Assembly (NCBI GenBank): GCA_021789095.1
Contig: JAJYJX010000117.1
Coordinates: forward strand, 1-8,077
Reading direction: 5' to 3'
Origin: a bacterium
GTDB taxonomy: Bacteria > JAMCPX01
Length of the DNA stretch: 8,077 nt
Made by a program: the position numbers and the translations under genes. The notes under the pieces are model-generated. The model was not told the DNA's origin and did no database searches. It saw nothing but the letters and a program-made list of their open reading frames with translations. Positions within the stretch are counted from its first letter, which is position 1, and each line of letters starts with the position of its first letter. Below, in pieces: positions 1 through 5,564 of the stretch.

Positions 1-399
1 GTTTTTTACGTAATAAATGTGCGGCAGCGGAAGGACCCTTGAATATGCGTAGATCAAATACATAAAGAACCTGTTGAATGCACCGTAAAGCTTTATGGCA
101 GGCGCCAGCAGCACAATGCCCCTTACCTTTCCAGGGTGTTTTACCGCACTGTTTATTGCAAGGAGCGCACCCATGGACTGTCCTATTATAAAAACACCGT
201 CTGGACAGGCACTGACCCGGCTTTCAACCGCATCTATCCAGTCCTGCATTGTAACAGAGAGCAATGCCTCCGGGACTGTCCCGTGCCCTGGCAGCGCAAT
301 GTTAAAAACACCGTAACCGGACACACCTATTCTGCCGGCAACATAATCCATATCCTTTGTACTGCCCGACAGTCCATGTATCAGTATTACATCAACCAT
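1..399 (-). CDS. alpha/beta hydrolase, N-terminal part (cut by window edge)
   Basis: This minus-strand frame runs open from an ATG at 399 to base 1, giving 133 residues with no stop, so the gene continues beyond the window. The product opens directly with the first core strand and the oxyanion-hole region (VILIHGLSGS, residues 4-13). It then shows PGHG at 37-40 and the nucleophile elbow GQSMG at 73-77, which makes Ser75 the predicted nucleophile. The catalytic acid and histidine would lie in the missing C-terminal part. Family knowledge points to a carboxylesterase or lysophospholipase-type serine hydrolase; the substrate cannot be told. The start is uncertain: only a weak GGAA lies upstream, and an in-frame TTG at 423 is an alternative, but the ATG places the first strand at the usual distance from the N-terminus. 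It is transcribed divergently from the TtcA-like gene across a repeat-rich spacer. Confidence 0.82.
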   Translation of the reverse strand, partial: MVDVILIHGLSGSTKDMDYVAGRIGVSGYGVFNIALPGHGTVPEALLSVTMQDWIDAVESRVSACPDGVFIIGQSMGALLAINSAVKHPGKVRGIVLLAPAIKLYGAFNRFFMYLIYAYSRVLPLPHIYYVKN

Positions 400-412
400 G
401 CCTGTTCCAGGA

Positions 413-439
413 AATATAATCAAACTTAGAATTTATCAA
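413..439 (-). promoter_or_regulatory. possible promoter for the leftward hydrolase
   Basis: On the minus strand, TTGATA (439-434) and TATATT (418-413) each match the sigma-70 consensus at five of six positions. The 15-base spacing is shorter than optimal. Transcription would start only a few bases before the ATG at 399, giving a very short leader, so this is tentative. Confidence 0.25.
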
Positions 440-462
440 TAGATATATTCCGGAAGGGGTTT

Positions 463-542
463 ACCCCGTTAGAAATTTTTTCTACAGGGGCACATTGTCC
501 ACAGCGTCTACGGTTTATAACCGGATGAACTTCTAACGGGGT
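463..542. repeat. inverted repeat with alternative pairing arms
   Basis: The 12 bases at 463-474 (ACCCCGTTAGAA) are perfectly complementary to 531-542 (TTCTAACGGGGT). A second partner lies closer: 464-475 can also fold onto 479-490, with TAGAAA/TTTCTA and CCCC/GGGG stems, a TTT loop, and a two-base mismatch where GT faces CA. The two foldings exclude each other. GGGG at 456-459 can also pair with CCCC at 464-467 across TTTA. Inside the long loop, CGGTT-TAT-AACCG (511-523) forms its own small hairpin. The run of complementary arms in non-coding DNA suggests a dispersed repeat of REP or miniature-element type, or a leader that switches structure. No function is established. Confidence 0.7.
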
Positions 543-570
543 TTACTTTTCCACGGTTTCATGATAGTAT
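542..570 (+). promoter_or_regulatory. possible promoter for ttcA-galU group
   Basis: TTTACT at 543-548 and TAGTAT at 565-570 each match sigma-70 consensus at four of six positions, with a 16-base spacer. Transcription would start just before the ATG at 581, giving a nearly leaderless message, in keeping with the lack of a Shine-Dalgarno there. The -10 overlaps the palindrome at 561-579. The match is weak. Confidence 0.22.
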
Positions 571-579
571 ATCTATCAT
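561..579. promoter_or_regulatory. perfect palindrome abutting the ttcA-like start, candidate operator
   Basis: ATGATAG (561-567) and CTATCAT (573-579) are exact inverted copies separated by TATAT. One base separates the palindrome from the ATG at 581. A symmetric site of this size suits a dimeric repressor, or it could fold in RNA and cover the start codon. No purine-rich ribosome-binding site is present in this stretch, because the palindrome occupies its place. The regulator is unknown. Confidence 0.45.
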
Positions 580-580
580 T

Positions 581-1369
581 ATGGGAGACAATTTACATAA
601 TGTTGTACGGCAGGTCGGCAAAGCCGTAGGAGATTTCGGCCTTATAAAAAACGATGACCGGATACTTGTTGCAGTATCAGGCGGCAAGGACAGCTATACA
701 CTGCTTGATGTTCTTGAAAAGCTGAGGCGCAGGGCGCCTGTCAGATACTCGATTATTGCCGCCCATATAGACACCGGCGCATCAGGAATGAAAAGCGGGC
801 TTGTAGAATCATACTTAAAACAACACGGGCATGAATACATTGTTGAACATACCAGGATCATGCAGATTGCGCTTATGAACAACAGGGAAGGAAAACTCCT
901 CTGTTCGCTCTGTTCGAGGCTCAGGAGGGGACTGCTGTACAATATTGCTTCAAGACTTGGCTGCAATAAGGTCGCGCTTGGCCATACCATGGACGATCTT
1001 ATAGAAACACTCCTTCTCAATATATTCTTTAACGGGCAATTAAAGGCAATGCCCGCATTGAGCGTGTCGGATAACTACACGGTCACTGTGATAAGGCCCC
1101 TTATATACGTTAAGGCAAAGGACGCACTTGATTACGCTTCAAGCCTTGAGGCTCCTCTGATCGATCCACAATGTCCTGTCTCGATGTCTCCACAGTTGAC
1201 GAACAGGCAGAAAGTAAGGAGGATTATATCAGAGCTCGAGAAAGAACACCCCTTGATCAAGGACGCAATCTTCGCATCGCTCAAGCATGTAAAAACAGAA
1301 TATCTGCTTGATAAAAATTTAATAAAAGATAAACTTGAACAATTCATCAATAACGGAGGCATTACATGA
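581..1369 (+). CDS. ttcA: TtcA-like tRNA 2-thiocytidine synthetase family protein
   Basis: TtcA enzymes adenylate C32 of certain tRNAs and replace its oxygen with sulfur, using ATP and an iron-sulfur cluster in the cytoplasm. This 262-residue protein has the N-type ATP pyrophosphatase P-loop SGGKDS at 33-38. CSLCSRLRRG begins at 108 (Cys108 and Cys111) and ALGHTMDD is at 132-139, all as in TtcA. Near the C-terminus the family usually shows C-x-x-C before a GSQPN-like stretch; here only Cys198 is present, in QCPVSMSPQ, and the second position is Ser201. It is shorter than E. coli TtcA (about 311 residues), mainly at both ends. The ATG at 581 places the conserved VGKAVGDFGLI segment near the N-terminus, but it has no visible ribosome-binding site. 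Its TGA overlaps the galU start. Membership of the TtcA/TtuA superfamily is secure; the exact tRNA target is inference. Confidence 0.85.
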   Translation: MGDNLHNVVRQVGKAVGDFGLIKNDDRILVAVSGGKDSYTLLDVLEKLRRRAPVRYSIIAAHIDTGASGMKSGLVESYLKQHGHEYIVEHTRIMQIALMNNREGKLLCSLCSRLRRGLLYNIASRLGCNKVALGHTMDDLIETLLLNIFFNGQLKAMPALSVSDNYTVTVIRPLIYVKAKDALDYASSLEAPLIDPQCPVSMSPQLTNRQKVRRIISELEKEHPLIKDAIFASLKHVKTEYLLDKNLIKDKLEQFINNGGIT

Positions 1370-2229
1370 AGATCAAAAAGGCAGTGATACCTGCAGCAGG
1401 ATACGGAACGAGGTTCTTGCCTGTTACAAAAGCAGTGCCAAAGGAACTTCTGCCCATAGTTGACAAGCCCATGATCCAGTACATAGTGGAAGAGGCAAAA
1501 GCATCCGGTATCGAGTTTGTTATACTGATAGTCAACCACGGCAAAGAGGCCATAGAGGACCACTTCGACATTAACTATGAGCTTGAGGACACCCTGAGAA
1601 AAAAAGGCAACAATGAACTGCTTTCTCTTATAGACGGCTTATCTGAAATGATAAAGATCGTATCCATAAGGCAGAAAAAACCACTCGGCCTGGGACACGC
1701 TGTACTGCAGGCAAAGAACCTGATTGGCGACGAACCGTTCGCAGTGGTCCTCGGCGATGATATCATAGATTCGGAGAAACCGTGTCTTTTACAGATGAGC
1801 GAGGTTTATGAGAAATACGGCAAGCCCGTAATTGCCGTTCAAAAAGTGCCCAGGGAAGATGTATCCAGGTACGGTATAATAAAGGGCAAACAGGCAGGCA
1901 ACAGTATATACATGCTCGAAGACGTTGTCGAAAAGCCGTCACCTGACAAAGCACCGTCGGATCTTGCAATTATCGGAAGGTACATACTTACTCCGGAGAT
2001 CTTTGAGATACTCGAGGACACATCCTCTGGAGCCGGTGGCGAGATCCAGCTCACAGACGGATTGAAGGTGCTGCTGATGAAAAAGGGCATGATCGGCTAT
2101 CGGTTTGAAGGTGACAGGTATGATGGGGGAGATAAGCTCGGCTTCCTTCTTGCCAATATCGCGTATGCAATGAAAAGACCGGAGATAAAGGACAAGCTTC
2201 TCGAATGCATGGCCGGATATATCAAATAA
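1366..2229 (+). CDS. galU: UTP--glucose-1-phosphate uridylyltransferase
   Basis: GalU makes UDP-glucose from UTP and glucose-1-phosphate in the cytoplasm, supplying glucosyl donor for lipopolysaccharide, capsule, glycolipid and other glycans. The 287-residue protein is full length and carries the family signatures in order: nucleotide-binding loop AAGYGTRFLP with TKAVPKELLP (residues 10-30), GLGHAV at 108-113, the metal-binding VLGDD at 128-132, VVEKP at 187-191, GEIQLTD at 225-231 and YDGGDK at 252-257. GGAGG at 1355-1359 lies six bases before the ATG. That ATG shares the ATGA junction with the upstream stop, so translation of the two genes is probably coupled. The start of the next gene lies inside its last 25 bases. 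Nothing appears broken or missing. Confidence 0.96.
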   Translation: MKIKKAVIPAAGYGTRFLPVTKAVPKELLPIVDKPMIQYIVEEAKASGIEFVILIVNHGKEAIEDHFDINYELEDTLRKKGNNELLSLIDGLSEMIKIVSIRQKKPLGLGHAVLQAKNLIGDEPFAVVLGDDIIDSEKPCLLQMSEVYEKYGKPVIAVQKVPREDVSRYGIIKGKQAGNSIYMLEDVVEKPSPDKAPSDLAIIGRYILTPEIFEILEDTSSGAGGEIQLTDGLKVLLMKKGMIGYRFEGDRYDGGDKLGFLLANIAYAMKRPEIKDKLLECMAGYIK

Positions 2230-3059
2230 AGCGCCTCATTCTGGTCCTGGCTGCTTTCCTGTCATTGACCGCCTTCATCATACCTGCATATAAAATGGCC
2301 GGGTTAATGAAAGCCGACAAGCATTTTAATGCCCTTGTATTGCAGGGAAACGCCTTTTTTAATCTAAGCGGTGATTATATAAACCGTGCCGTGCCACTCA
2401 GGATGATTGTCACACCTTCGGGTTACTCAATGCAGAGCTACATCTTCCCGAAAGCCCATGTAAACATTATAAATGAAAGGAATCAACAGACCATACTCAT
2501 AAATAATGTAAAATTGCAGACAATACCCGTTATCTTCTCGAGAAACAACCTGCTTGCATTATTGACAGGGCTCTACCTGTCAGGTACTCCACAGCAGACA
2601 TTTACAGATATGGGACTGGATTTAAAATTTACAGCATACGGTCTTGCAAACGACAGGGCTGCTTACATTATCGGCAATGATAATGATCAATTGTTCATAG
2701 ATAATGAAAAAACAGTCCCTATAATGTTCAGGATAAAATACAACAATGTCTATACAGAGGCTGTTGTTAAAGACTATATGGACAGCGCAAAGCTTATGGA
2801 AGGCCCGATAAGGACCGCAAAGCCCAATAGTGAAAGCGGATTTGCACGCCTGCAAGCGGAAAGGTATACCGATACAGACATAATACTTCCCCGGACTATA
2901 GAATTGTATGACGGGAACGTCATGGCCCAGAAGTGGGTATTCACTGAAGCATTTTTATTGACCGGTGATCAGGAGATTAAACATTTTATTTTAACCTGGC
3001 ATGAAGTCACAAAGCTCCCACTCTCCCATGAACCCCTGTCTCCATTCATGCTGTTCTGA
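2205..3059 (+). CDS. membrane-anchored exported protein of unknown function
   Basis: I do not recognise this 284-residue protein. A basic N-terminus (residues 4-10) leads into one hydrophobic stretch (about 11-29). There is no lipobox cysteine, so the protein is probably held in the inner membrane by this segment with the rest in the periplasm. An uncleaved anchor is more likely than a signal peptide, since no clear A-x-A site follows. The body is rich in alternating hydrophobic and polar residues. Two stretches, AYIIGNDNDQLFIDNEKTVP (153-172) and LPRTIELYDGNVMAQKWVF (229-247), recall the open beta-sheet of LolA/LolB-like lipoprotein-sorting proteins; this resemblance is from reading only and is weak. 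The ATG at 2205 overlaps galU by 25 bases and has only a weak AAGGA about 12 bases upstream. The next ATG would remove the membrane segment, so 2205 is preferred. The overlap suggests co-expression with galU and an envelope-related role. Confidence 0.75.
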   Translation: MHGRIYQIKRLILVLAAFLSLTAFIIPAYKMAGLMKADKHFNALVLQGNAFFNLSGDYINRAVPLRMIVTPSGYSMQSYIFPKAHVNIINERNQQTILINNVKLQTIPVIFSRNNLLALLTGLYLSGTPQQTFTDMGLDLKFTAYGLANDRAAYIIGNDNDQLFIDNEKTVPIMFRIKYNNVYTEAVVKDYMDSAKLMEGPIRTAKPNSESGFARLQAERYTDTDIILPRTIELYDGNVMAQKWVFTEAFLLTGDQEIKHFILTWHEVTKLPLSHEPLSPFMLF

Positions 3060-3107
3060 TCAACCCGGGAATTTAGCCCAAAAGTTCAATAGTGAAGGTT
3101 GTTTGCG

Positions 3108-4013
3108 TTAACCCAGGCTTTTTAAGAACTGTACTATCACTGATGCCAGGTCTACAGGATTATCTTCCTGGAGGAAATGCGCGGCGTTCTTAATGGTTGT
3201 GTGCGGCTGTCCTTTTGTACCGGGCACAGACTGCTGGAAGAATACGTCACCGCCCCTGGTTATCGGGTCAGAATCGCTGAATGCCGTCAGAAATGGTTTC
3301 ATCCATTTGAATAGTATTTCCCATGCCTTCCTGTTTGGTTCAGAGGCAGAGTCATCGGGGGAGATGGGAACGAGAGCCGGAAACTTTCGCGCTCCGGACT
3401 TGTACCTGTCATCAGGAAACGGTGCGTCGTATGCAGCAATAACCTCAGGCGGCGGATCATTCAGACAGCCGCCTTTTACGATGCCTCCGCTATGGAATTC
3501 CGATGTATTTTGCGAGAAGTCGCGCCATCGCAGGAATGCCTCGCCGGGAAGGATGTCTCCCGTAGGAAGGAAGGTATTGCACGCTGTTATGCTGTAAAAC
3601 AGCCCCGGCTCCTCCCCTGCAAGCCGCAGCCCTATAAGTCCGCCCCAGTCATGACAGACAAGGTTTATCTCTTTCAGGCTAAGCAATTTTATAAACCCTT
3701 TAATCCAGTCGACATGCCTCTGGTATGTGTAATCCTCCATGCGGACAGGTTTGTCCGATTTGCCAAACCCGATCAGGTCGGGGGCAATTGCGCGGAACCC
3801 GGCACTGACAACAGGCGGCATTATTTTCCTGTAAAGATAACTCCATGTAGGCTCGCCATGCAGCATAAGCACAGGCTTTGCGCTGGCCGGTCCTTCATCC
3901 ACATAGTGCATGCGCAGCCCGTCAACTTCAACATAATGCGGGGAAAACGGGTAATCTTTGAGGTTTTTAAAATATTCATCGGGCGTACGTAAAAACTCTA
4001 TTTTTGAAGCCAT
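3108..4013 (-). CDS. haloalkane dehalogenase (HLD-I-like alpha/beta hydrolase)
   Basis: Enzymes of this family cleave carbon-halogen bonds of haloalkanes by hydrolysis, giving an alcohol, a halide and a proton, without cofactor. The 301 residues match the classic layout. HGEPTWSYLYRK (52-63) is the oxyanion-hole segment. HDWGG (121-125) holds the nucleophile Asp122 followed by the halide-binding Trp123. Trp163 sits in the cap and may be the second halide ligand. Asp249 in FSDSDPITRG is the likely catalytic acid, placed after the cap as in the DhlA-type subfamily, and His279 in AAHFLQED is the base. GFGKSDKP (82-89) is also typical. GGGAGGT lies three bases before the ATG, a clear start. It stands alone, convergent with the galU group and divergent from the ACT gene. 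Related epoxide or other ester hydrolases are possible, but the Trp residues and HGEPTW favour dehalogenase; the natural substrate is unknown. Confidence 0.88.
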   Translation of the reverse strand: MASKIEFLRTPDEYFKNLKDYPFSPHYVEVDGLRMHYVDEGPASAKPVLMLHGEPTWSYLYRKIMPPVVSAGFRAIAPDLIGFGKSDKPVRMEDYTYQRHVDWIKGFIKLLSLKEINLVCHDWGGLIGLRLAGEEPGLFYSITACNTFLPTGDILPGEAFLRWRDFSQNTSEFHSGGIVKGGCLNDPPPEVIAAYDAPFPDDRYKSGARKFPALVPISPDDSASEPNRKAWEILFKWMKPFLTAFSDSDPITRGGDVFFQQSVPGTKGQPHTTIKNAAHFLQEDNPVDLASVIVQFLKSLG

Positions 4014-4033
4014 AGTACCTCCCGCTTTTTAAA

Positions 4034-4061
4034 AGCATAATCCTTTTTAGCCATGAGTCAA
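4034..4061 (-). promoter_or_regulatory. promoter of the dehalogenase gene
   Basis: On the minus strand, TTGACT (4061-4056) matches the -35 consensus at five of six positions. TATGCT (4039-4034) is the -10, after a 16-base spacer. Transcription would begin near 4027, just before the ribosome-binding site at 4023-4017. A small palindrome, GCTTTT-T-AAAAGC (4024-4036), sits over the start point and might be an operator. Confidence 0.42.
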
Positions 4062-4159
4062 TCTTGCTTACCACTTAAAAAAGTCCCGTTTAATCTCCCC
4101 TATCCCCTTCTAAGGGAAAAGATGCCTTTGAACGACAATTCTAAGCCAGCCTGCCTTGT

Positions 4160-4210
4160 TTGACATAACCTATAAATGTACTTGAATTGCCACTATTTTT
4201 ATTCTATATA
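4160..4210 (+). promoter_or_regulatory. promoter region of the ACT-TatT-lipase-ligase group
   Basis: Two overlapping sigma-70-like promoters can be read. The first has a perfect TTGACA at 4160-4165 with TTGAAT at 4182-4187 as a poor -10, spaced by 16. The second uses TTGAAT (4182-4187) as -35 and TATATA (4205-4210) as -10, spaced by 17. GGAG at 4220-4223 follows, seven bases before the ATG. The second would give a leader of about 15 bases. Which is used cannot be told from sequence. Confidence 0.4.
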
Positions 4211-4230
4211 CAAAAGACCGGAGATGCTCT

Positions 4231-4656
4231 ATGGCGGAACAGATATCAGTATTTATAGAAAATACCAGGGGAAGGCTAAAAGATGTAACGGCCCTGTTAA
4301 GGGATGCAGGCATTGACATAAGGGCAATCACCATAGCGGATACGCCTGATTTCGGCATTGTAAGAATGATAACAGATAACAACGAGAAGGCGCTCGATAT
4401 ATTAAAGCATGGCGGATTCATAACAAGAACAACTGACGTTATTGCGGTAAAGATCGCGAACAAGCCCGGCAGTCTTTTCAAGGTGCTGTCCGTCCTGGAA
4501 AAACAGGGGATCAACATAGAATACCTTTACTCTTATGCAGCAAGCCCGCATGAACAGGTCATACTTGTATTCAGGTTCGATAATAATGAGACAGCAGAAA
4601 AGGTGCTGTCGGGATCAAACATAACAATCTTATCCACAAAAGATTTGTTGAAGTAG
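4231..4656 (+). CDS. tandem ACT-domain protein
   Basis: The 141 residues form two consecutive ACT domains and nothing else. The first covers about 4-66, with the ligand-loop pattern ENTRGRLKDVTALLRDAGID. The second covers about 70-139, with IANKPGSLFKVLSVLEKQGI. ACT domains usually bind amino acids or related small molecules at a dimer interface and regulate enzymes or transcription. Stand-alone double-ACT proteins occur in many anaerobes and are often placed next to acyl-CoA or aryl-CoA ligase genes. GGAG at 4220-4223 supports the start. It heads a four-gene plus-strand group, 50 bases before the TatT-family gene. With no catalytic domain it is probably a sensor or regulatory partner; the ligand and target are unknown. 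Confidence 0.88.
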   Translation: MAEQISVFIENTRGRLKDVTALLRDAGIDIRAITIADTPDFGIVRMITDNNEKALDILKHGGFITRTTDVIAVKIANKPGSLFKVLSVLEKQGINIEYLYSYAASPHEQVILVFRFDNNETAEKVLSGSNITILSTKDLLK

Positions 4657-4660
4657 ACTC

Positions 4661-4684
4661 CGTCAGCCCGCAAAAGGCGGGACG
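4661..4684 (+). other. GC-rich hairpin between ACT and TatT-family genes
   Basis: CCCGC (4667-4671) and GCGGG (4677-4681) pair over an AAAAG loop. CGTC (4661-4664) and GACG (4681-4684) can add an outer stem if one inner pair is given up. No T-run follows, so it is not a standard terminator. It could set the relative amounts of the two proteins by RNA processing or partial termination. Confidence 0.4.
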
Positions 4685-4706
4685 AACGGTGTAAAAGGAG
4701 GTTTGT

Positions 4707-5552
4707 ATGAAAAAGGTTCTTTTGTTAATCGGCATGGTCGGTATTGTATTATCGTCGTATCCTGCATCCGCAGACCAGACATCGGGTCAATACATAACGG
4801 GGCAATCCGTACTACAGCAGGCCAATGCGCTGTGGAAACAGCGCGGGGATCAGGCTTTACTGCAAAAGTCAATTTCGCTTTACGAGCAGGCTTATGCAGA
4901 ATCACCGTCCTACGCAACTGCAGAGCACCTGTGCAGGGCTTATTATTTCCTTGCCGACTCATTCCTGAGCGGCGACGACAAACTCAACACCTATTATAAG
5001 GGATTCGAATGGGGCATAAAAGCGATGGAAACGGATCCTACGTTTAAAAAACTTTATAAGGACGAAGGCAAGACGATTGATGTTGCTTCACAGCATTTGG
5101 GCAAAAGCTACGAAAGTGCGATATACTGGGCAGGCGCATCGATCGGCAAATGGGCCAAGATGAAAGGAATATTCTCTACACTTGAATATTCAACCAAGGC
5201 AAAAAGAATGATAGAGCATGTCTATACGATGGACAAGAACTATTTCTATGGCGGTCCTCCGAGATGGCTTGGAACATACTATGCAATTGCGCCATCTTTT
5301 TTCGGCGGAAGCATGAAAAAATCAAAGGAGCTGTTTGACGAATCCCTGAGCATTGCCCCTGATTATTTTGCAACAAGGGTATTGATGGCCGAGAACTACG
5401 CAGTAAAGATGAAGGACAAGGCTTTATTCAAGCAGCTGCTTGATTACGTGCTGTCAAAGCCTGCCGATGTGATACCGGGCATCGAACCGGATCAAAAAGT
5501 GGAGCAGGAGAAGGCAAAAAAACTGCTTTCCGAGACCGACAAGCTGTTTTAG
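4707..5552 (+). CDS. exported TatT-family (TRAP-associated) helical-repeat protein
   Basis: The protein (281 residues) has a signal peptide: MKK, a hydrophobic core at about 4-17, and a likely signal peptidase I site after ASA at 21-23. No cysteine is present there, so it should be a soluble periplasmic protein and not a lipoprotein. The rest is all-helical, TPR-like in character. It carries motifs I associate with the TRAP-transporter T-component (TatT) family: an aromatic AYYFLADSF near 78, YWAGASIGKWA at 140-150, YYGGPPRWLGTYYAIAP with FFGGSMKKSKELFDESL in the 180-214 region, and AENYA near 228. The characterised Treponema member is a trimer with a hydrophobic pore, thought to help a TRAP system move a hydrophobic ligand. 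No TRAP permease or binding protein gene is in this window. AAGGAGG at 4695-4701 gives a strong start. The lipase-like gene follows 12 bases later. Confidence 0.72.
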   Translation: MKKVLLLIGMVGIVLSSYPASADQTSGQYITGQSVLQQANALWKQRGDQALLQKSISLYEQAYAESPSYATAEHLCRAYYFLADSFLSGDDKLNTYYKGFEWGIKAMETDPTFKKLYKDEGKTIDVASQHLGKSYESAIYWAGASIGKWAKMKGIFSTLEYSTKAKRMIEHVYTMDKNYFYGGPPRWLGTYYAIAPSFFGGSMKKSKELFDESLSIAPDYFATRVLMAENYAVKMKDKALFKQLLDYVLSKPADVIPGIEPDQKVEQEKAKKLLSETDKLF

Positions 5553-5564
5553 GCAGAGACTGAC

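Noticed and set aside
95-429. Plus-strand open frames in the first 430 bases
   Set aside because: They lie opposite the leftward alpha/beta hydrolase, whose catalytic motifs are clear, and their own products show no recognisable features.
3060-3107. Terminator between the convergent genes
   Set aside because: CAACC (3061-3065) can pair with GGTTG (3097-3101) before a TTT, but the stem is five bases across a long loop, too weak to call.
3193-3992. Plus-strand open frames across the dehalogenase gene
   Set aside because: These are antisense to a protein with a full catalytic set; products are low in plausible secondary structure and have no known motif.
4024-4036. GCTTTT-T-AAAAGC as a terminator for leftward reading
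   Set aside because: It lies upstream of the dehalogenase start over the predicted transcription start, the stem is AT-rich, and no gene ends there.
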